64,000 nt of DNA from Allorhizobium ampelinum S4 (GCF_000016285.1 NC_011981.1:310001-374000); one strand, 5' to 3'. Shown: positions 42,412 to 54,041, numbered from the stretch's first letter. Numbers and translations: made by a program. The notes: generated by a model not told the origin, from the sequence alone.

Positions 42412-43241
42412 GCGGGTCTCCCCCTCGTGTCTGGGGCGCTGGTTTCTTGGCTATTTGTCTTGCGGGTCAGGCGGCGTGAGACGGAATTTTCCGTGGCCCC
42501 GGTGATGGAGGCAACCAGCTCTTGATTGGAGGCATCCGGGGTAAACACGCCGTTGTTCTTGCCCAGACGCAGCACCACAATGCGATCGGCCACGGCGCGC
42601 ACATCTTCCATATTGTGGCTGATGATGATGACGCCCAGCCCGCGCTCGCGCACCCGCTCAATCAGGTTCAAAACTTCGGCTGTCTGGGCAACACCCAGTG
42701 CCGCCGTCGGCTCATCCAGCATGATGATTTTCGGGTCCAGCAGCAGCGAGCGGGCAATGGCAACCGTCTGGCGTTGACCGCCGGAGAGCGAGGCAATCGG
42801 CTCTCGCACCGATGGAATCCGCGCTGCCAGCTCTTTCAAAAGCGTCCATGCGCGCACTTCCATGGCCACTTCATCAAGGTTCCACGGCGCAAGCTCGTGA
42901 CCAAGGAAAAGATTGGCCACCACATCCAGATTTTCGCACAAGGCAAGATCCTGAAACACCGTGGCAATGCCCAGCTCCAGCGCCCGGCTGGGACTATCGA
43001 GCGAAACGTTTTCGCCGCAAAATTCGATGGTGCCGGAGGTGGGCTGATGCACGCCAGCCAGCACCTTGATCAAGGTGGATTTGCCAGCGCCGTTATCGCC
43101 CACAAGGGCCACCACTTCGCCGGGCCACACTTCCAGATCAATATCCGTCAGCGCAGAGACAGCACCAAAATTCTTGGAAATATTGCGCAATTTCAGAATA
43201 GGGCCACCCGTTTTCGGGGCCGCTTGGTCATTTTGCACCAT
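42408..43241 (-). CDS. Sugar ABC transporter ATP-binding protein, single-domain (CUT2)
   Basis: A 277-residue ATPase with one nucleotide-binding domain rather than the duplicated form usual in CUT2 systems (compare 30939-32459). Walker A GDNGAGKSTLIKVLAG is near 48-63, signature LSGGQRQTVAIARSLL near 153-168, Walker B IIMLDEPTAALG, and H-loop ISHNMEDVRAVADRI. The last 35 residues are polar tail. Two copies per transporter are expected. It lies between the binding-protein gene, with a hairpin in the gap, and the XylH-like gene, overlapping the latter by 4 bp. Confidence 0.93.
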   Translation of the reverse strand: MVQNDQAAPKTGGPILKLRNISKNFGAVSALTDIDLEVWPGEVVALVGDNGAGKSTLIKVLAGVHQPTSGTIEFCGENVSLDSPSRALELGIATVFQDLALCENLDVVANLFLGHELAPWNLDEVAMEVRAWTLLKELAARIPSVREPIASLSGGQRQTVAIARSLLLDPKIIMLDEPTAALGVAQTAEVLNLIERVRERGLGVIIISHNMEDVRAVADRIVVLRLGKNNGVFTPDASNQELVASITGATENSVSRRLTRKTNSQETSAPDTRGRPA

Positions 43242-43260
43242 GGCGAAACGCTCTTTTCAG

Positions 43261-43298
43261 GTTCGGGGCATGTCCGATCCGGCGATGCCGGACCGAAC
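43261..43298 (-). terminator. Nested hairpin after the binding-protein gene
   Basis: An outer helix GTTCGG / CCGAAC (43261-43266, 43293-43298) encloses an inner perfect TCCGGC-GAT-GCCGGA helix (43278-43292). It lies between the binding-protein stop codon and the ATPase start, like the hairpins after the other binding-protein genes in this window. Confidence 0.5.
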
Positions 43299-43312
43299 AC
43301 AGATCAGAACAA

Positions 43313-44359
43313 TTACTGGGTGATGCCCAGCTTTTTGCAGCCAGTGGCATATTCACCCGTGCAGACTTCGGCAGGCGTCTGAATCTTCTTGTCAAAGATT
43401 TCTGCCTTGATGTTTTCTGCCGTCACAACAGCCGGAATGAACAGCTGCGAGGGGGTGTCATACAGCGTGGTCTTGGCTTCCGGCTTTTCGCCCTTCAGAA
43501 ACTGAACGGTGACTTTGGCAGCCGCCGCCGCAACAATTTCCGATGGCTTGGAAATCGTGTTGTACTGGTCGCCGGAAATGATCAGCTGAAGTGCTGCAAT
43601 GGTCGCATCATTGCCGGTAACGGGTGGCACCGGATTAACACCAGCCGCCTTGAAGGCCGCAATCGCACCGCCGCCTGTGCCGTCATTGGCGGCAACAACG
43701 CCCTTGATGTCTGCGCCAAAACGGGTGATCTGACCTGCCGCCCATTCCTGCGCCTTTGGTGGTGCCCATTCCGGCGTGTCGAATTCAGCCAGTGTTTTGT
43801 AGCCAGAATCCTTCAGGCCTTTATGAACACCATCGCGGATCAGGCCAGCGGCGGCATCGGTGGGCGAACCGTTGATTTGAAGAATGCCAGAACCCTGCGG
43901 CACGCCCTTGGCCTTCAGGTGCTCCACCAAAGACTTGGCAATAGCCTCGCCAATGCCAGCATTGTCGAAGGAGACGTAATAATCCGCTGCTTTCTTGGGA
44001 ATAGGACGGTCATAGGCAATCACCTTCACATCCTGCGACTGCGCCAATTCGACCAGTGCTGCGGCAGCAGACGAATCCACCGGGTCCAGCACAATCACCT
44101 TTGCGCCTTGCGCAATCACTGAGTTGAATTGCTGTTGCTGAAGTGCGGTATCGCCATTGGCGTTTTGATAAATCACCGTGCATCCGGCGCACAGCTTGGC
44201 CATTTCTGCCTTGAAGCCCGGAAAATCGTGGTTTTCATAGCGTGTCGATGCCTGATCGGGCATCAGAAACGCAACCGTTGCCTTCTCCTGCGCCAAGGCA
44301 GAGCCTGCAAACATGGCAGCGGCAGCAACCGACACCATCATCATGGAATGAAATTTCAT
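43313..44359 (-). CDS. Periplasmic sugar-binding protein of ABC transporter (CUT2, XylF-like)
   Basis: A 348-residue type I periplasmic binding protein with signal peptide MKFHSMMMVSVAAAAMFAGSALA cut before QEKATV. Family blocks include VAFLMPDQASTRYENHDFPGFKAEM near 30-54, INGSPTDAAAGLIRDGVHKGL near 152-172, and VAANDGTGGGAIAAFKAAG. An odd feature is three extra Cys residues (LCAGCTVIY and the C-terminal VCTGEYATGCKKLG) that could form disulphides in the periplasm. AGGAGGAAGC precedes the ATG. First gene of the minus operon, divergent from the LacI repressor. The sugar or polyol is not determinable. Confidence 0.93.
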   Translation of the reverse strand: MKFHSMMMVSVAAAAMFAGSALAQEKATVAFLMPDQASTRYENHDFPGFKAEMAKLCAGCTVIYQNANGDTALQQQQFNSVIAQGAKVIVLDPVDSSAAAALVELAQSQDVKVIAYDRPIPKKAADYYVSFDNAGIGEAIAKSLVEHLKAKGVPQGSGILQINGSPTDAAAGLIRDGVHKGLKDSGYKTLAEFDTPEWAPPKAQEWAAGQITRFGADIKGVVAANDGTGGGAIAAFKAAGVNPVPPVTGNDATIAALQLIISGDQYNTISKPSEIVAAAAAKVTVQFLKGEKPEAKTTLYDTPSQLFIPAVVTAENIKAEIFDKKIQTPAEVCTGEYATGCKKLGITQ

Positions 44360-44506
44360 AGCTTCCTCCTCTAGAACCCAAAACCAGTATCGAGAGACGC
44401 ATGCCGATGAAGACCGTGATCACGGCACATCAAACGCACGATGATGCGACAACAATCCTGAATTGCTTGAACGCCTCCCGGTCAACCCTCCAAAGCCAAC
44501 CAACTT

Positions 44507-44536
44507 CATCGATTGAGCAACGTTGCTCAATCGATG
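44507..44536. promoter_or_regulatory. Perfect 30-bp palindrome, LacI-family operator
   Basis: Arms CATCGATTGAGCAAC and GTTGCTCAATCGATG meet without a spacer. The core TTGAGCAA-CG-TTGCTCAA is of LacI/GalR operator type with a central CG. It lies in the 236-bp region between the divergent binding-protein and LacI genes, 60 bp before the LacI start, and can repress both. Confidence 0.75.
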
Positions 44537-44595
44537 ACGCAAGAATTGCCATCTTCTGACTTTGATGTCAAGTTGGGTTTCAACGGGAGGCGCTT

Positions 44596-45639
44596 GTGAA
44601 TCAGAAAAAAACTGCCAAGAAGACGACGATCTATGATCTGGCCGAGCTTGCGGGCACATCGGCCAGCGCTGTGAGTGCTGTTTTGAACGGCAATTGGAAG
44701 AAGCGCCGGATCAGCACGCAATTGGCGGAAAAAATCAGACGGATTGCTGAAGAGCAAGGCTATGCGCTCAACATGCAGGCCAGCCTGCTGCGCCGGGAAA
44801 AATCCCAGATCATCGGCATGATCGTCCCTAAGTATGACAACCGTTATTTTGGCTCGATCGTAGAGACCTTCGAGGACATGGCGCGCTCGCGCGGCCTTTT
44901 CCCGATTATCACCTGCACGCGACGTGACCCGGAGCTTGAAGTAGAGGCCGCACGGACTCTGCTGTCCTATCAAGTGGAATGGCTGGTTTCGACCGGAGCA
45001 ACCAACCCCGACCGGATCACCGAAATATGCACCTCCGCCGGCGCGCGCAGCATTAATCTCGACCTGCCGGGAACAGCAGCACCTTCCGTTATTTCGGATA
45101 ATTTTGCAGGGGCGCGGGAATTGACCCGTCGTATTCTAAAAAATTGCCACAGCAAGACCGGCAAGGCCGCACCCCTGCTGTTTGTTGGCGGGCGCGCCAC
45201 TGATCACAACACCTTGGAGCGGGTGCGCGGTTTTCGGGCAGCCCATCAGGATATGGGCGTTCCGATCGATGAACGCCACATACTCACCTGCGGATACGCC
45301 CCGGAAAAAGCAGAAAAAGCTTTGCAAACATTGGCGATGGTTGAAGGCGAAATTCCGGGCGGAATGTTTGTAAACTCCACCATCTCTCTGGAAGGCGTCA
45401 TGCAGTGGCTCAAGACCTCCGGCTATGTCGCGGATCGGCTACCAGCGATGGGCTGTTTCGACTGGGATCCCTTTGTGGCGCTTTTGGGTGGCGACATCGA
45501 AATGGTGCGCCAGGATGTCGATGGCATGCTCAAGGCGGTTTTTGAGATTATCGATACAGGAATATCACAGACTACATTCATTGAGGTGCCGCCGTTATTC
45601 TCTGGGCAAGCAAATGCTGAGGTGAAAATCACCCCTTAA
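44596..45639 (+). CDS. LacI family transcriptional repressor
   Basis: A 347-residue repressor. The N-terminal HTH reads TIYDLAELAGTSASAVSAVLNG-like at about 9-30, followed by the hinge region (RISTQLAEKIRRIAEEQGYALNMQAS) and a type I periplasmic-binding-like effector domain starting SQIIGMIVPKYDNRYFGSIVE. The start is a GTG with CGGGAGG 5 bp upstream. It is divergent from the CUT2 polyol/sugar operon and next to a perfect palindrome, so it most likely represses that operon until the imported sugar or its phosphate binds. Confidence 0.95.
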   Translation: MNQKKTAKKTTIYDLAELAGTSASAVSAVLNGNWKKRRISTQLAEKIRRIAEEQGYALNMQASLLRREKSQIIGMIVPKYDNRYFGSIVETFEDMARSRGLFPIITCTRRDPELEVEAARTLLSYQVEWLVSTGATNPDRITEICTSAGARSINLDLPGTAAPSVISDNFAGARELTRRILKNCHSKTGKAAPLLFVGGRATDHNTLERVRGFRAAHQDMGVPIDERHILTCGYAPEKAEKALQTLAMVEGEIPGGMFVNSTISLEGVMQWLKTSGYVADRLPAMGCFDWDPFVALLGGDIEMVRQDVDGMLKAVFEIIDTGISQTTFIEVPPLFSGQANAEVKITP

Positions 45640-45766
45640 ACTCTGAACTGACCGACTGCCCGGATACCGTTCGATCAGGCAAACTAGCACACCTGTACGA
45701 GTTGACCTTACGCCGCCTATGCCGCTGAAGTTACGCGGGGCTGGGGCAGAGCGAAAGGATCTAGCG

Positions 45767-46000
45767 ATGAGAACACTCAAAATCGGATTGATTGCTGCAA
45801 TTGGCATGGCATTCGCGATATCAAGCGCCTCGGCCTCAATTCCGCGTCTCGCTTCACCATCAGAGGCTCAGCATTCAGCGAAACCTGCCATGGTTCAGAC
45901 AGCCAGCTTTGCGCAGGGGTGCCACGACCCCAATTATTCATGGTATGAATACAGTGGTTGGGAAGCAATCGGATGCCTGGTCAGCGGTCAGTGGCCCTGA
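45767..46000 (+). CDS. Small secreted protein of unknown function
   Basis: A 77-residue protein with signal peptide MRTLKIGLIAAIGMAFAISS followed by ASASIPRL. The mature part is about 55 residues with two cysteines (GCHDPNYSWYEYSGWEAIGC), a cluster of aromatic residues, and a short C-terminal LVSGQWP. The ATG at 45767 is preferred because it starts the signal peptide. I do not recognise a family. It stands alone between the LacI gene and another small secreted protein. Confidence 0.6.
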   Translation: MRTLKIGLIAAIGMAFAISSASASIPRLASPSEAQHSAKPAMVQTASFAQGCHDPNYSWYEYSGWEAIGCLVSGQWP

Positions 46001-46151
46001 ATTATTCGTACTGAACAACGCGCTCGCCCTACCCATGGTTTGGCGGGCCGTTTGCGTTGATTGCATGCCTAACTGGGGGCATTAACGGCCTTTCTTCAAT
46101 ATCAAAACGAATATGCGTTAGGTCGATTATGGTCCGCCGCGAGGAGGAAAA

Positions 46152-46562
46152 ATGAAAGTTACGATCATTGCCGCAGCCTTGCTTTTTAACGCCACGGCAC
46201 TTGCGCAAGCGGCATCGTGCGAGAATAATTTCAAAGTGAGCGGCGTCCCCATGGTCACCGCATTAAGCTATCGCTCGTGGCAGGAATACCCCAAAGCCAA
46301 TTCCGCGGTTGTTCTGAAAAAGCTGGCTCAGGCCGTGGCGGCGGAAGGCTTTTCCGGCATAAAGGTCAACAAGGAATTGTCGTCTATTGACGCTTTCCAG
46401 GAAACCAGTGGGAGTGGCCGGATTCAGACCCTGCGGGTTGTCGCGCGTCAGAAAGGGGCAGGCGTCAGGGTCGATGCTGTCTTTGATATCCAGCCCGGTC
46501 AACTCACCAGCAAGGACGTTGTGCGTACAGGCATCTGCAAAATTATCGATTCAGCCATCTGA
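46152..46562 (+). CDS. Secreted protein of unknown function
   Basis: A 136-residue protein with signal peptide MKVTIIAAALLFNATALAQA, then ASCENNFKVSG. The mature domain has two Cys (near residues 23 and 129) that could form a disulphide, and alternates helix and strand (VVLKKLAQAVAAEGF, IQTLRVVARQ, RVDAVFDIQPG). GAGGAGGAAAA precedes the ATG. No recognised family. A GC-rich hairpin 57 bp downstream (46619-46638) probably ends the transcript. Confidence 0.7.
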   Translation: MKVTIIAAALLFNATALAQAASCENNFKVSGVPMVTALSYRSWQEYPKANSAVVLKKLAQAVAAEGFSGIKVNKELSSIDAFQETSGSGRIQTLRVVARQKGAGVRVDAVFDIQPGQLTSKDVVRTGICKIIDSAI

Positions 46563-46618
46563 CGGCTATCACAGTTGCTCAGATATCTTGACGTTCATGC
46601 TGTCTGCCGTTTTGACGA

Positions 46619-46638
46619 CTGCCCCCATAAGGGGGCAG
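46619..46638. terminator. Hairpin terminator between convergent genes
   Basis: CTGCCCCC-ATAA-GGGGGCAG is a perfect 8-bp stem with a 4-nt loop between the plus-strand secreted-protein gene and the minus-strand MFS gene. There is no strong T-run. Confidence 0.55.
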
Positions 46639-46731
46639 CAGCTTCGCTGATCTCGTCGTGGAGCATCAACTGGTTGTTCATGTTCACGTCGAGGCTCAAA
46701 GCTGAAACAGCGGCTGACCCGAAAGGGAAGA

Positions 46732-47940
46732 TCAGCTGCGCGGTTGCGTCAGCGCCAAGACAACAGTCAATGCGGCCAGGGCGGCTGTCAGGGTCAAGGG
46801 TCCCGCAGCGCCATAATGATCGACGACATAGCCGCCGACAACCGCGCCAATCGTGATCGCGACCTGGAAAGACACGACCATCAGGCTGCCCGCTGCCTCC
46901 AGGGCGTCAGGTGCGCTGCGCGATAGGTTGGTCGGCAGCACCACGGGTGCCATGCCGAAGGCAAAGCCCCAAAGCGTTACCAGGCTGAAGGCAACGCCGA
47001 CATAACTGCCCCAAAGCACCAAGGCGAGCGCCGCAGATGCCATCAGCGCGGCGGTGACAGCGAGTGCCATATGAATACTGGCGTCCGCCATCCGGCCACC
47101 CGCAACGTTACCGATCACCGAGGCAACGCCAAACCCGAGAAGTGTCAGGGCAATCGGTCCGGTTTCAAGCAGGGTCACCTGTTCAAGGAAAGGACGGACA
47201 TAAACCGAGCCGGCAAAATGTCCCGTCATCAACAAAAGGATGGCCAACATTCCAAGTTGAACGCCACGCCGCCGCGTCAGCCGGAAAACATCAGAGAGAC
47301 TGTTGCTTGTGCTTGCAGGCAGCGTCGGCAAGCAGATTACCTGTAGCAACATGGCAATTGCAGCAAGTCCCGCGGTCATCGACATGGCGCTGCGCCAGCC
47401 CAGCCAATCGCTGATCAAAGCGCCTATCGATGGCGCGGCTATCGTTGCGAGTGAGACGCCGAGCGTGACGATCGCCATGCCCCGTCCTGTTGCATTGGCC
47501 CCAACCAACCTGGCGACGACGGCAACCGAAAGCGCCCAGAAGCCGCTGAGGGCAATGCCGAGGCCTGCCCGACCGAGCATCAATAGCCAAAAGTCCGTCG
47601 CCACCGCTGCAAGAATATTGGAGCCGATTGCCAAGCCACTGAGGCCGACCAGTACTGTCTTGCGGTTTAATCTGCCGATCAGGACATTGCTCAACAGGGC
47701 CGTGATGGCGCCCACGAAAGCCGTGGCAGTCACGACCTGTCCGGCTGTTCCCTCGCTGATCCCAAGATCACGGGCCATAGGCGTCAGCAAGCCTGCTGGC
47801 AGGAACTCAGCCGACACCAGCGCAAAACTGGTGGCCGCCATCGAAAGGACGGCAAACCAGGTGGCAGGGCTCCACGCAACCGGCTCAGCGGTATCGAGGT
47901 CTATAGCTGCGCTGTTAAATTGTGATGTTCTGTCCGTCAT
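46732..47940 (-). CDS. MFS transporter, DHA1 family (YdhP/AraJ-like efflux)
   Basis: A 402-residue inner-membrane carrier with twelve hydrophobic segments. The motif between helices 2 and 3 reads GRLNRKTVLVGLSG near 88-101, close to the MFS motif A. FALVSAEFLPAGLLTPMARDLGISEGTAGQ near 39-68 is characteristic of the AraJ/YdhP/NepI group of sugar or drug exporters. The ATG at 47940 has AGGAGA upstream. It lies 60 bp downstream of an AraC gene on the same strand, which probably controls it. Substrate unknown. Confidence 0.92.
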   Translation of the reverse strand: MTDRTSQFNSAAIDLDTAEPVAWSPATWFAVLSMAATSFALVSAEFLPAGLLTPMARDLGISEGTAGQVVTATAFVGAITALLSNVLIGRLNRKTVLVGLSGLAIGSNILAAVATDFWLLMLGRAGLGIALSGFWALSVAVVARLVGANATGRGMAIVTLGVSLATIAAPSIGALISDWLGWRSAMSMTAGLAAIAMLLQVICLPTLPASTSNSLSDVFRLTRRRGVQLGMLAILLLMTGHFAGSVYVRPFLEQVTLLETGPIALTLLGFGVASVIGNVAGGRMADASIHMALAVTAALMASAALALVLWGSYVGVAFSLVTLWGFAFGMAPVVLPTNLSRSAPDALEAAGSLMVVSFQVAITIGAVVGGYVVDHYGAAGPLTLTAALAALTVVLALTQPRS

Positions 47941-48000
47941 TGACGTATCTCCTGAATCCAGAAGCACTTCATAGACGAAAGATTTGGGATTATATGTAGC

Positions 48001-48990
48001 TTAAAATCCGAAAACCATGTCCGTTCGTCCGGAAACTGTGCGGCGCACAACGCCCGGGGAGAGCGTGGTAATCCGTTTGAAAGCGCGGGCGAAAGACGCC
48101 TCAGATTCATAGCCCAGGCGAGATGCAACCTCGGCAACCGACATGCCACCTTGCCCCAACAACTCACGGGCAAGCTGCATGCGCAGGCGGGCGAGATAGC
48201 GTGCCGCGCCTTCTCCTAAAATAGCGCTGAAGCGTTCGGCAAAAATCGAGCGCGATTGGCCCGCCACACCGGCAAGGCTTTCAAGCGTCCAGTTATGGCC
48301 CGGATCGCGGTGCATGGCGGCCAATACACGACCAAGATGAGGGTCGCGGATGGCGGCGAGCCAGCCGGTGGTTGCGGCTCCGCTGCAATTGACCCAACAG
48401 CGGATAAGCCGCGCAACGAGCAAGTCAGCCATACGCGACAGGATCGTCGCGCTGCCCATCTGAGGCTGCGAAGCCTCTGCCGTCATAGCCGCCAGCAGGG
48501 GGCCAATAACCGGGTCATTGCCAGCGACATCGCAGCCCTTGATGATTGGCGGCATCAAGGCGATCAAAGGATCAAGGGCATATGCGCTCAAAGCCATGGA
48601 ACCGCAGAAAAGAGTGCTGGTCGCCCCCGTTCCTTCCCGCACCAACTCGCAAACCTTGTTGCTCAACCTTTTTATCTGACAGCTTTTGAGCGAGTCGCCT
48701 TCAACATCCGGCGCGCTTGCCAACCGATGTGCGATACCTTGCGGCAGTAGCACCAGATCCCCATCATTCAATTCCTGCCACCCTTGGGCTTCGGTATGAA
48801 TCCAGCATGGACCTTGGCTGACAAAGTGGAATCGAAGCAGCTGCTGGTGCGGCAAGGCGATGCTCCACGGATGCCGCAGTTCGCAGCGCCCATAATTGAC
48901 CCCACTCAAGCGAAAGTCCTGTAGAACTTCGCTTAGCGCATCCATTGGGATATTTGACGGCGACAACCGTTGAGACGAATGATCAGACAT
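48001..48990 (-). CDS. AraC family transcriptional regulator, cupin_6 type
   Basis: A 329-residue regulator. The N-terminal half is the AraC-type cupin_6 sensor (LSGVNYGRCELRHPWSIALPHQQLLRFHFVSQGPCWI, then LNDGDLVLLPQGIAHRL). The C-terminal domain has two HTH units (WTLESLAGVAGQSRSIFAERFSAILGEGAARYLARLRMQLARELL and MSVAEVASRLGYESEASFARAFKRITTLSPG). It is upstream of, and on the same strand as, the MFS transporter, a pairing common for efflux systems. Confidence 0.92.
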   Translation of the reverse strand: MSDHSSQRLSPSNIPMDALSEVLQDFRLSGVNYGRCELRHPWSIALPHQQLLRFHFVSQGPCWIHTEAQGWQELNDGDLVLLPQGIAHRLASAPDVEGDSLKSCQIKRLSNKVCELVREGTGATSTLFCGSMALSAYALDPLIALMPPIIKGCDVAGNDPVIGPLLAAMTAEASQPQMGSATILSRMADLLVARLIRCWVNCSGAATTGWLAAIRDPHLGRVLAAMHRDPGHNWTLESLAGVAGQSRSIFAERFSAILGEGAARYLARLRMQLARELLGQGGMSVAEVASRLGYESEASFARAFKRITTLSPGVVRRTVSGRTDMVFGF

Positions 48991-49205
48991 TATCCAATTT
49001 TAGGCACCAAACGTCTGGCGCGCAAGTACGAAGTTTTATGAATTCGAGCGTGATCCCCGCCCATAGCACCCCCTCTCATTCCAGTCAGCCAATGGATTGA
49101 GGCCCAGTCCGACAGGCCCAGTCCGAAAGACGAAGGGTATCCGCCCCTCGATAGTTTATATCTTTTCAAGACCTTCCGCTTGCGAATGAATAGACGCTGG
49201 CCTCT
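48991..49205. other. Gene-free stretch with a 14-bp tandem duplication
   Basis: No gene is seen. AGGCCCAGTCCGAC (49100-49113) is directly repeated as AGGCCCAGTCCGAA (49114-49127). This may be a slippage product or a pair of protein-binding sites for the AraC promoter. Confidence 0.4.
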
Positions 49206-49465
49206 CTAACGCAGATCAATCGTCACTTTGGGATGCAGTTCGCGAAACCGCGGCAGTGCTGGCGCGATTATGTGCAAACCGTTCGGCAGCGACGCCGCAA
49301 TTTGCAAGGTGCTCGACGGCTCCACCCGTCCGGCTTTCGCACCTGTTCGATTTTTTCGGCATCGCACGACAACTGAAGCGCACGATCATGCAGATCGCGG
49401 CCTTCGGCCATGAGTTTCAACGATCGTGTCGTGCGGTTGAAAAGCGACTGCATTTTTCCTGGGGA
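49206..49465 (-). pseudogene. LysR family regulator remnant (truncated and frameshifted)
   Basis: On the minus strand one frame reads [20 protein letters not shown] and continues to [10 protein letters not shown], the end of a LysR helix-turn-helix and linker helix. After a frameshift near 49335 another frame reads [20 protein letters not shown] followed by [15 protein letters not shown] and a stop at 49206-49208, the first strand of the LysR effector domain. The true N-terminus and about 190 residues of C-terminus are missing. It cannot make a working regulator. Confidence 0.75.
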
Positions 49466-49527
49466 GAGCTATCCGTTCGGCGGTATAGTTGTTGACGAAA
49501 TTTCAGCCTCGTATACCATATTTAGTG

Positions 49528-49727
49528 TTCGAGGTTCTTTCGATTCTCAGTACGAATCGAAAGCTAAGACGGGAATGCGGTGCGCCGGACCAGAGATGGT
49601 CGGGCAATGCCGAAGCTGCCCCCGCAACTGTAAGCGGCGAGCATTTATCCAGTGAAAGCCACTGAAACATCATGTTTCGGGAAGGCGAGGATGGATGCAA
49701 CGACCCGCGAGCCAGGAGACCTGCCTC
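49528..49727 (+). ncRNA. Cobalamin (adenosylcobalamin) riboswitch upstream of nrdHIEF
   Basis: The conserved core is easy to read: GGGAATGCGGTG near 49571, then CAATGCCGAAGCTGCCCCCG followed by CAACTGTAAGCGG (49605-49637), GCCACTG (49658-49664), the GGGAAGGCGAGGATG segment (about 49679-49693), and the B12 box AGCCAGGAGACCTGCC (49710-49725). An extra helix TTTCGATT / AATCGAAA (49538-49562) lies near the 5' end. It precedes nrdH by about 280 bp with a long expression-platform-like leader. Expected effect, from known systems: cobalamin lowers expression of this B12-independent reductase. Confidence 0.93.
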
Positions 49728-50005
49728 AAACGAAAACGTCCACGGGCGGGGTGCGCGGAAGGTCGCGTGACGGCAAGCGATATGATGTCGCTTGTCAGCG
49801 TTTCCTTGCCGACAATCCGTCAAAACACTTCGGGGTGAAGGCATGCGTGATTTTTCCTGTAACGGTCCGGCGTTTAAACGAAGACGGTCGCTGAAGAGCG
49901 TCTGAGCTGCTGTCATTCTCCCACTCAATGTCTAGAAACGAGCGTCGGCAACGACGTCTTCGGAGGCCTTTCTGCGGCCAAAAATCAAAACCCAACGAGG
50001 ATATG
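49728..50005 (+). promoter_or_regulatory. Riboswitch expression platform and nrd leader
   Basis: This leader between the B12 box and nrdH contains a hairpin CAAGCGA-TATGATG-TCGCTTG (49774-49794) and other short helices, but no gene. It should contain the terminator or ribosome-site-sequestering part of the switch, though I cannot tell which mechanism operates. Confidence 0.5.
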
Positions 50006-50227
50006 ATGACCATCACCGTTTACAGCAAACCTGCCTGCGTCCAGTGCAGCGCAACCACCCGCGCGCTCGATCGTCAGGGCCTCGACTACCACATCGTCGA
50101 CATTTCCGTCGATGAGGACGCCTATGCCAAGGTTCAAGGTCTTGGCTATCGGCAGGTTCCCGTCGTCATCGCTGGCGATACCCATTGGGCGGGTTTTCGT
50201 CCCGACATGATCAACGCGTTGGCGTAA
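50006..50227 (+). CDS. nrdH: Glutaredoxin-like NrdH, electron donor for class Ib ribonucleotide reductase
   Basis: A 73-residue thioredoxin-fold redoxin that reduces the NrdEF reductase. The active site is CVQC near residues 11-14 in [19 protein letters not shown], and the C-terminal half contains [20 protein letters not shown], with the WxGFRPDxI motif that marks NrdH. The start at MTITVYSKP (50006) is preferred; an ATG one codon earlier and an open frame 25 codons further upstream lie too close to or beyond the ribosome site ACGAGGAT. First gene of nrdHIEF, controlled by the cobalamin riboswitch. Confidence 0.95.
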   Translation: MTITVYSKPACVQCSATTRALDRQGLDYHIVDISVDEDAYAKVQGLGYRQVPVVIAGDTHWAGFRPDMINALA

Positions 50228-50623
50228 GTGTCTGGCGATGGGGCTGATTGTCTATTTTTCCAGTGCCTCGGAAAACACCCATCGCTTTGTCGGCAAGCTT
50301 GGTTTGCGCGCGTCACGTATCCCCGTCAGCCCGCGGAGCGGCAATCCGTCGATCACTGAACCTTACGTTCTAATCGTCCCAACCTATTCGGGTGACGATG
50401 GCAAAGGGGCCGTTCCAAAACAGGTCATCCGCTTCCTCAATGATGCGGACAACCGCTCTCATCTCCGGGGCGTGATCGCCGCGGGCAATAGTAATTTCGG
50501 CGAGACGTTCTGTCTCGCCGGCGACGTGATCTCACAGAAATGTCGAGTGCCGTACCTTTACAGGTTCGAACTGCTCGGCACGGACGAAGATGTCGCCAAT
50601 GTCAAATATGGGATGGAACGATT

Positions 50624-53781
<3,158 letters not shown>

Positions 53782-53873
53782 GCACAATACAGCCTGATAT
53801 TTTACGCCTTCCCTCGACTATCAACCATGGGGTCGTAGGTGCGATCCCCTCAAGGCTGCACCCGAGATGTCGA

Positions 53874-53976
53874 TCAGACATTTACGATATTGGCGTGCAG
53901 ATGAATGCAGAAGGGCTTTGACGGCATTTCACGTTTGACGTTGGTCACCAGATCCAAAGCCATTTGGCCTTCAAAT
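53874..53976 (-). pseudogene. Possible C-terminal gene fragment
   Basis: On the minus strand FEGQMALDLVTNVKREMPSK continues to PFCIHLHANIVNV and a stop. The codon use and amino-acid balance look like real coding DNA, but there is no start codon and the frame is closed just upstream, so this is at best the tail of a lost gene. I do not recognise the family. The rest of the 247-bp gap between nrdF and the ArsR gene shows no other gene. Confidence 0.3.
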
Positions 53977-53982
53977 TACAAC

Positions 53983-54041
53983 CGAGCCGGGCTGCGATCA
54001 ACCACCATGGGACCACCGTGCGGTGCCGTCAGCCCGGCTCG
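53983..54041 (-). terminator. 12-bp inverted repeat at the end of the ArsR gene
   Basis: CGAGCCGGGCTG (53983-53994) and CAGCCCGGCTCG (54030-54041) are perfect arms around a 35-nt loop that itself can fold. The right arm includes the last codons of the ArsR gene, so in the minus-strand transcript this is a strong 3' hairpin. Confidence 0.5.

Noticed and set aside
49652..49894. A plus-strand 80-codon frame within the riboswitch and leader
   Set aside because: It overlaps the conserved B12 riboswitch core and has no domain.
49503..49928. A minus-strand 141-codon frame across the riboswitch
   Set aside because: It is antisense to a highly structured RNA whose conservation explains the open frame.
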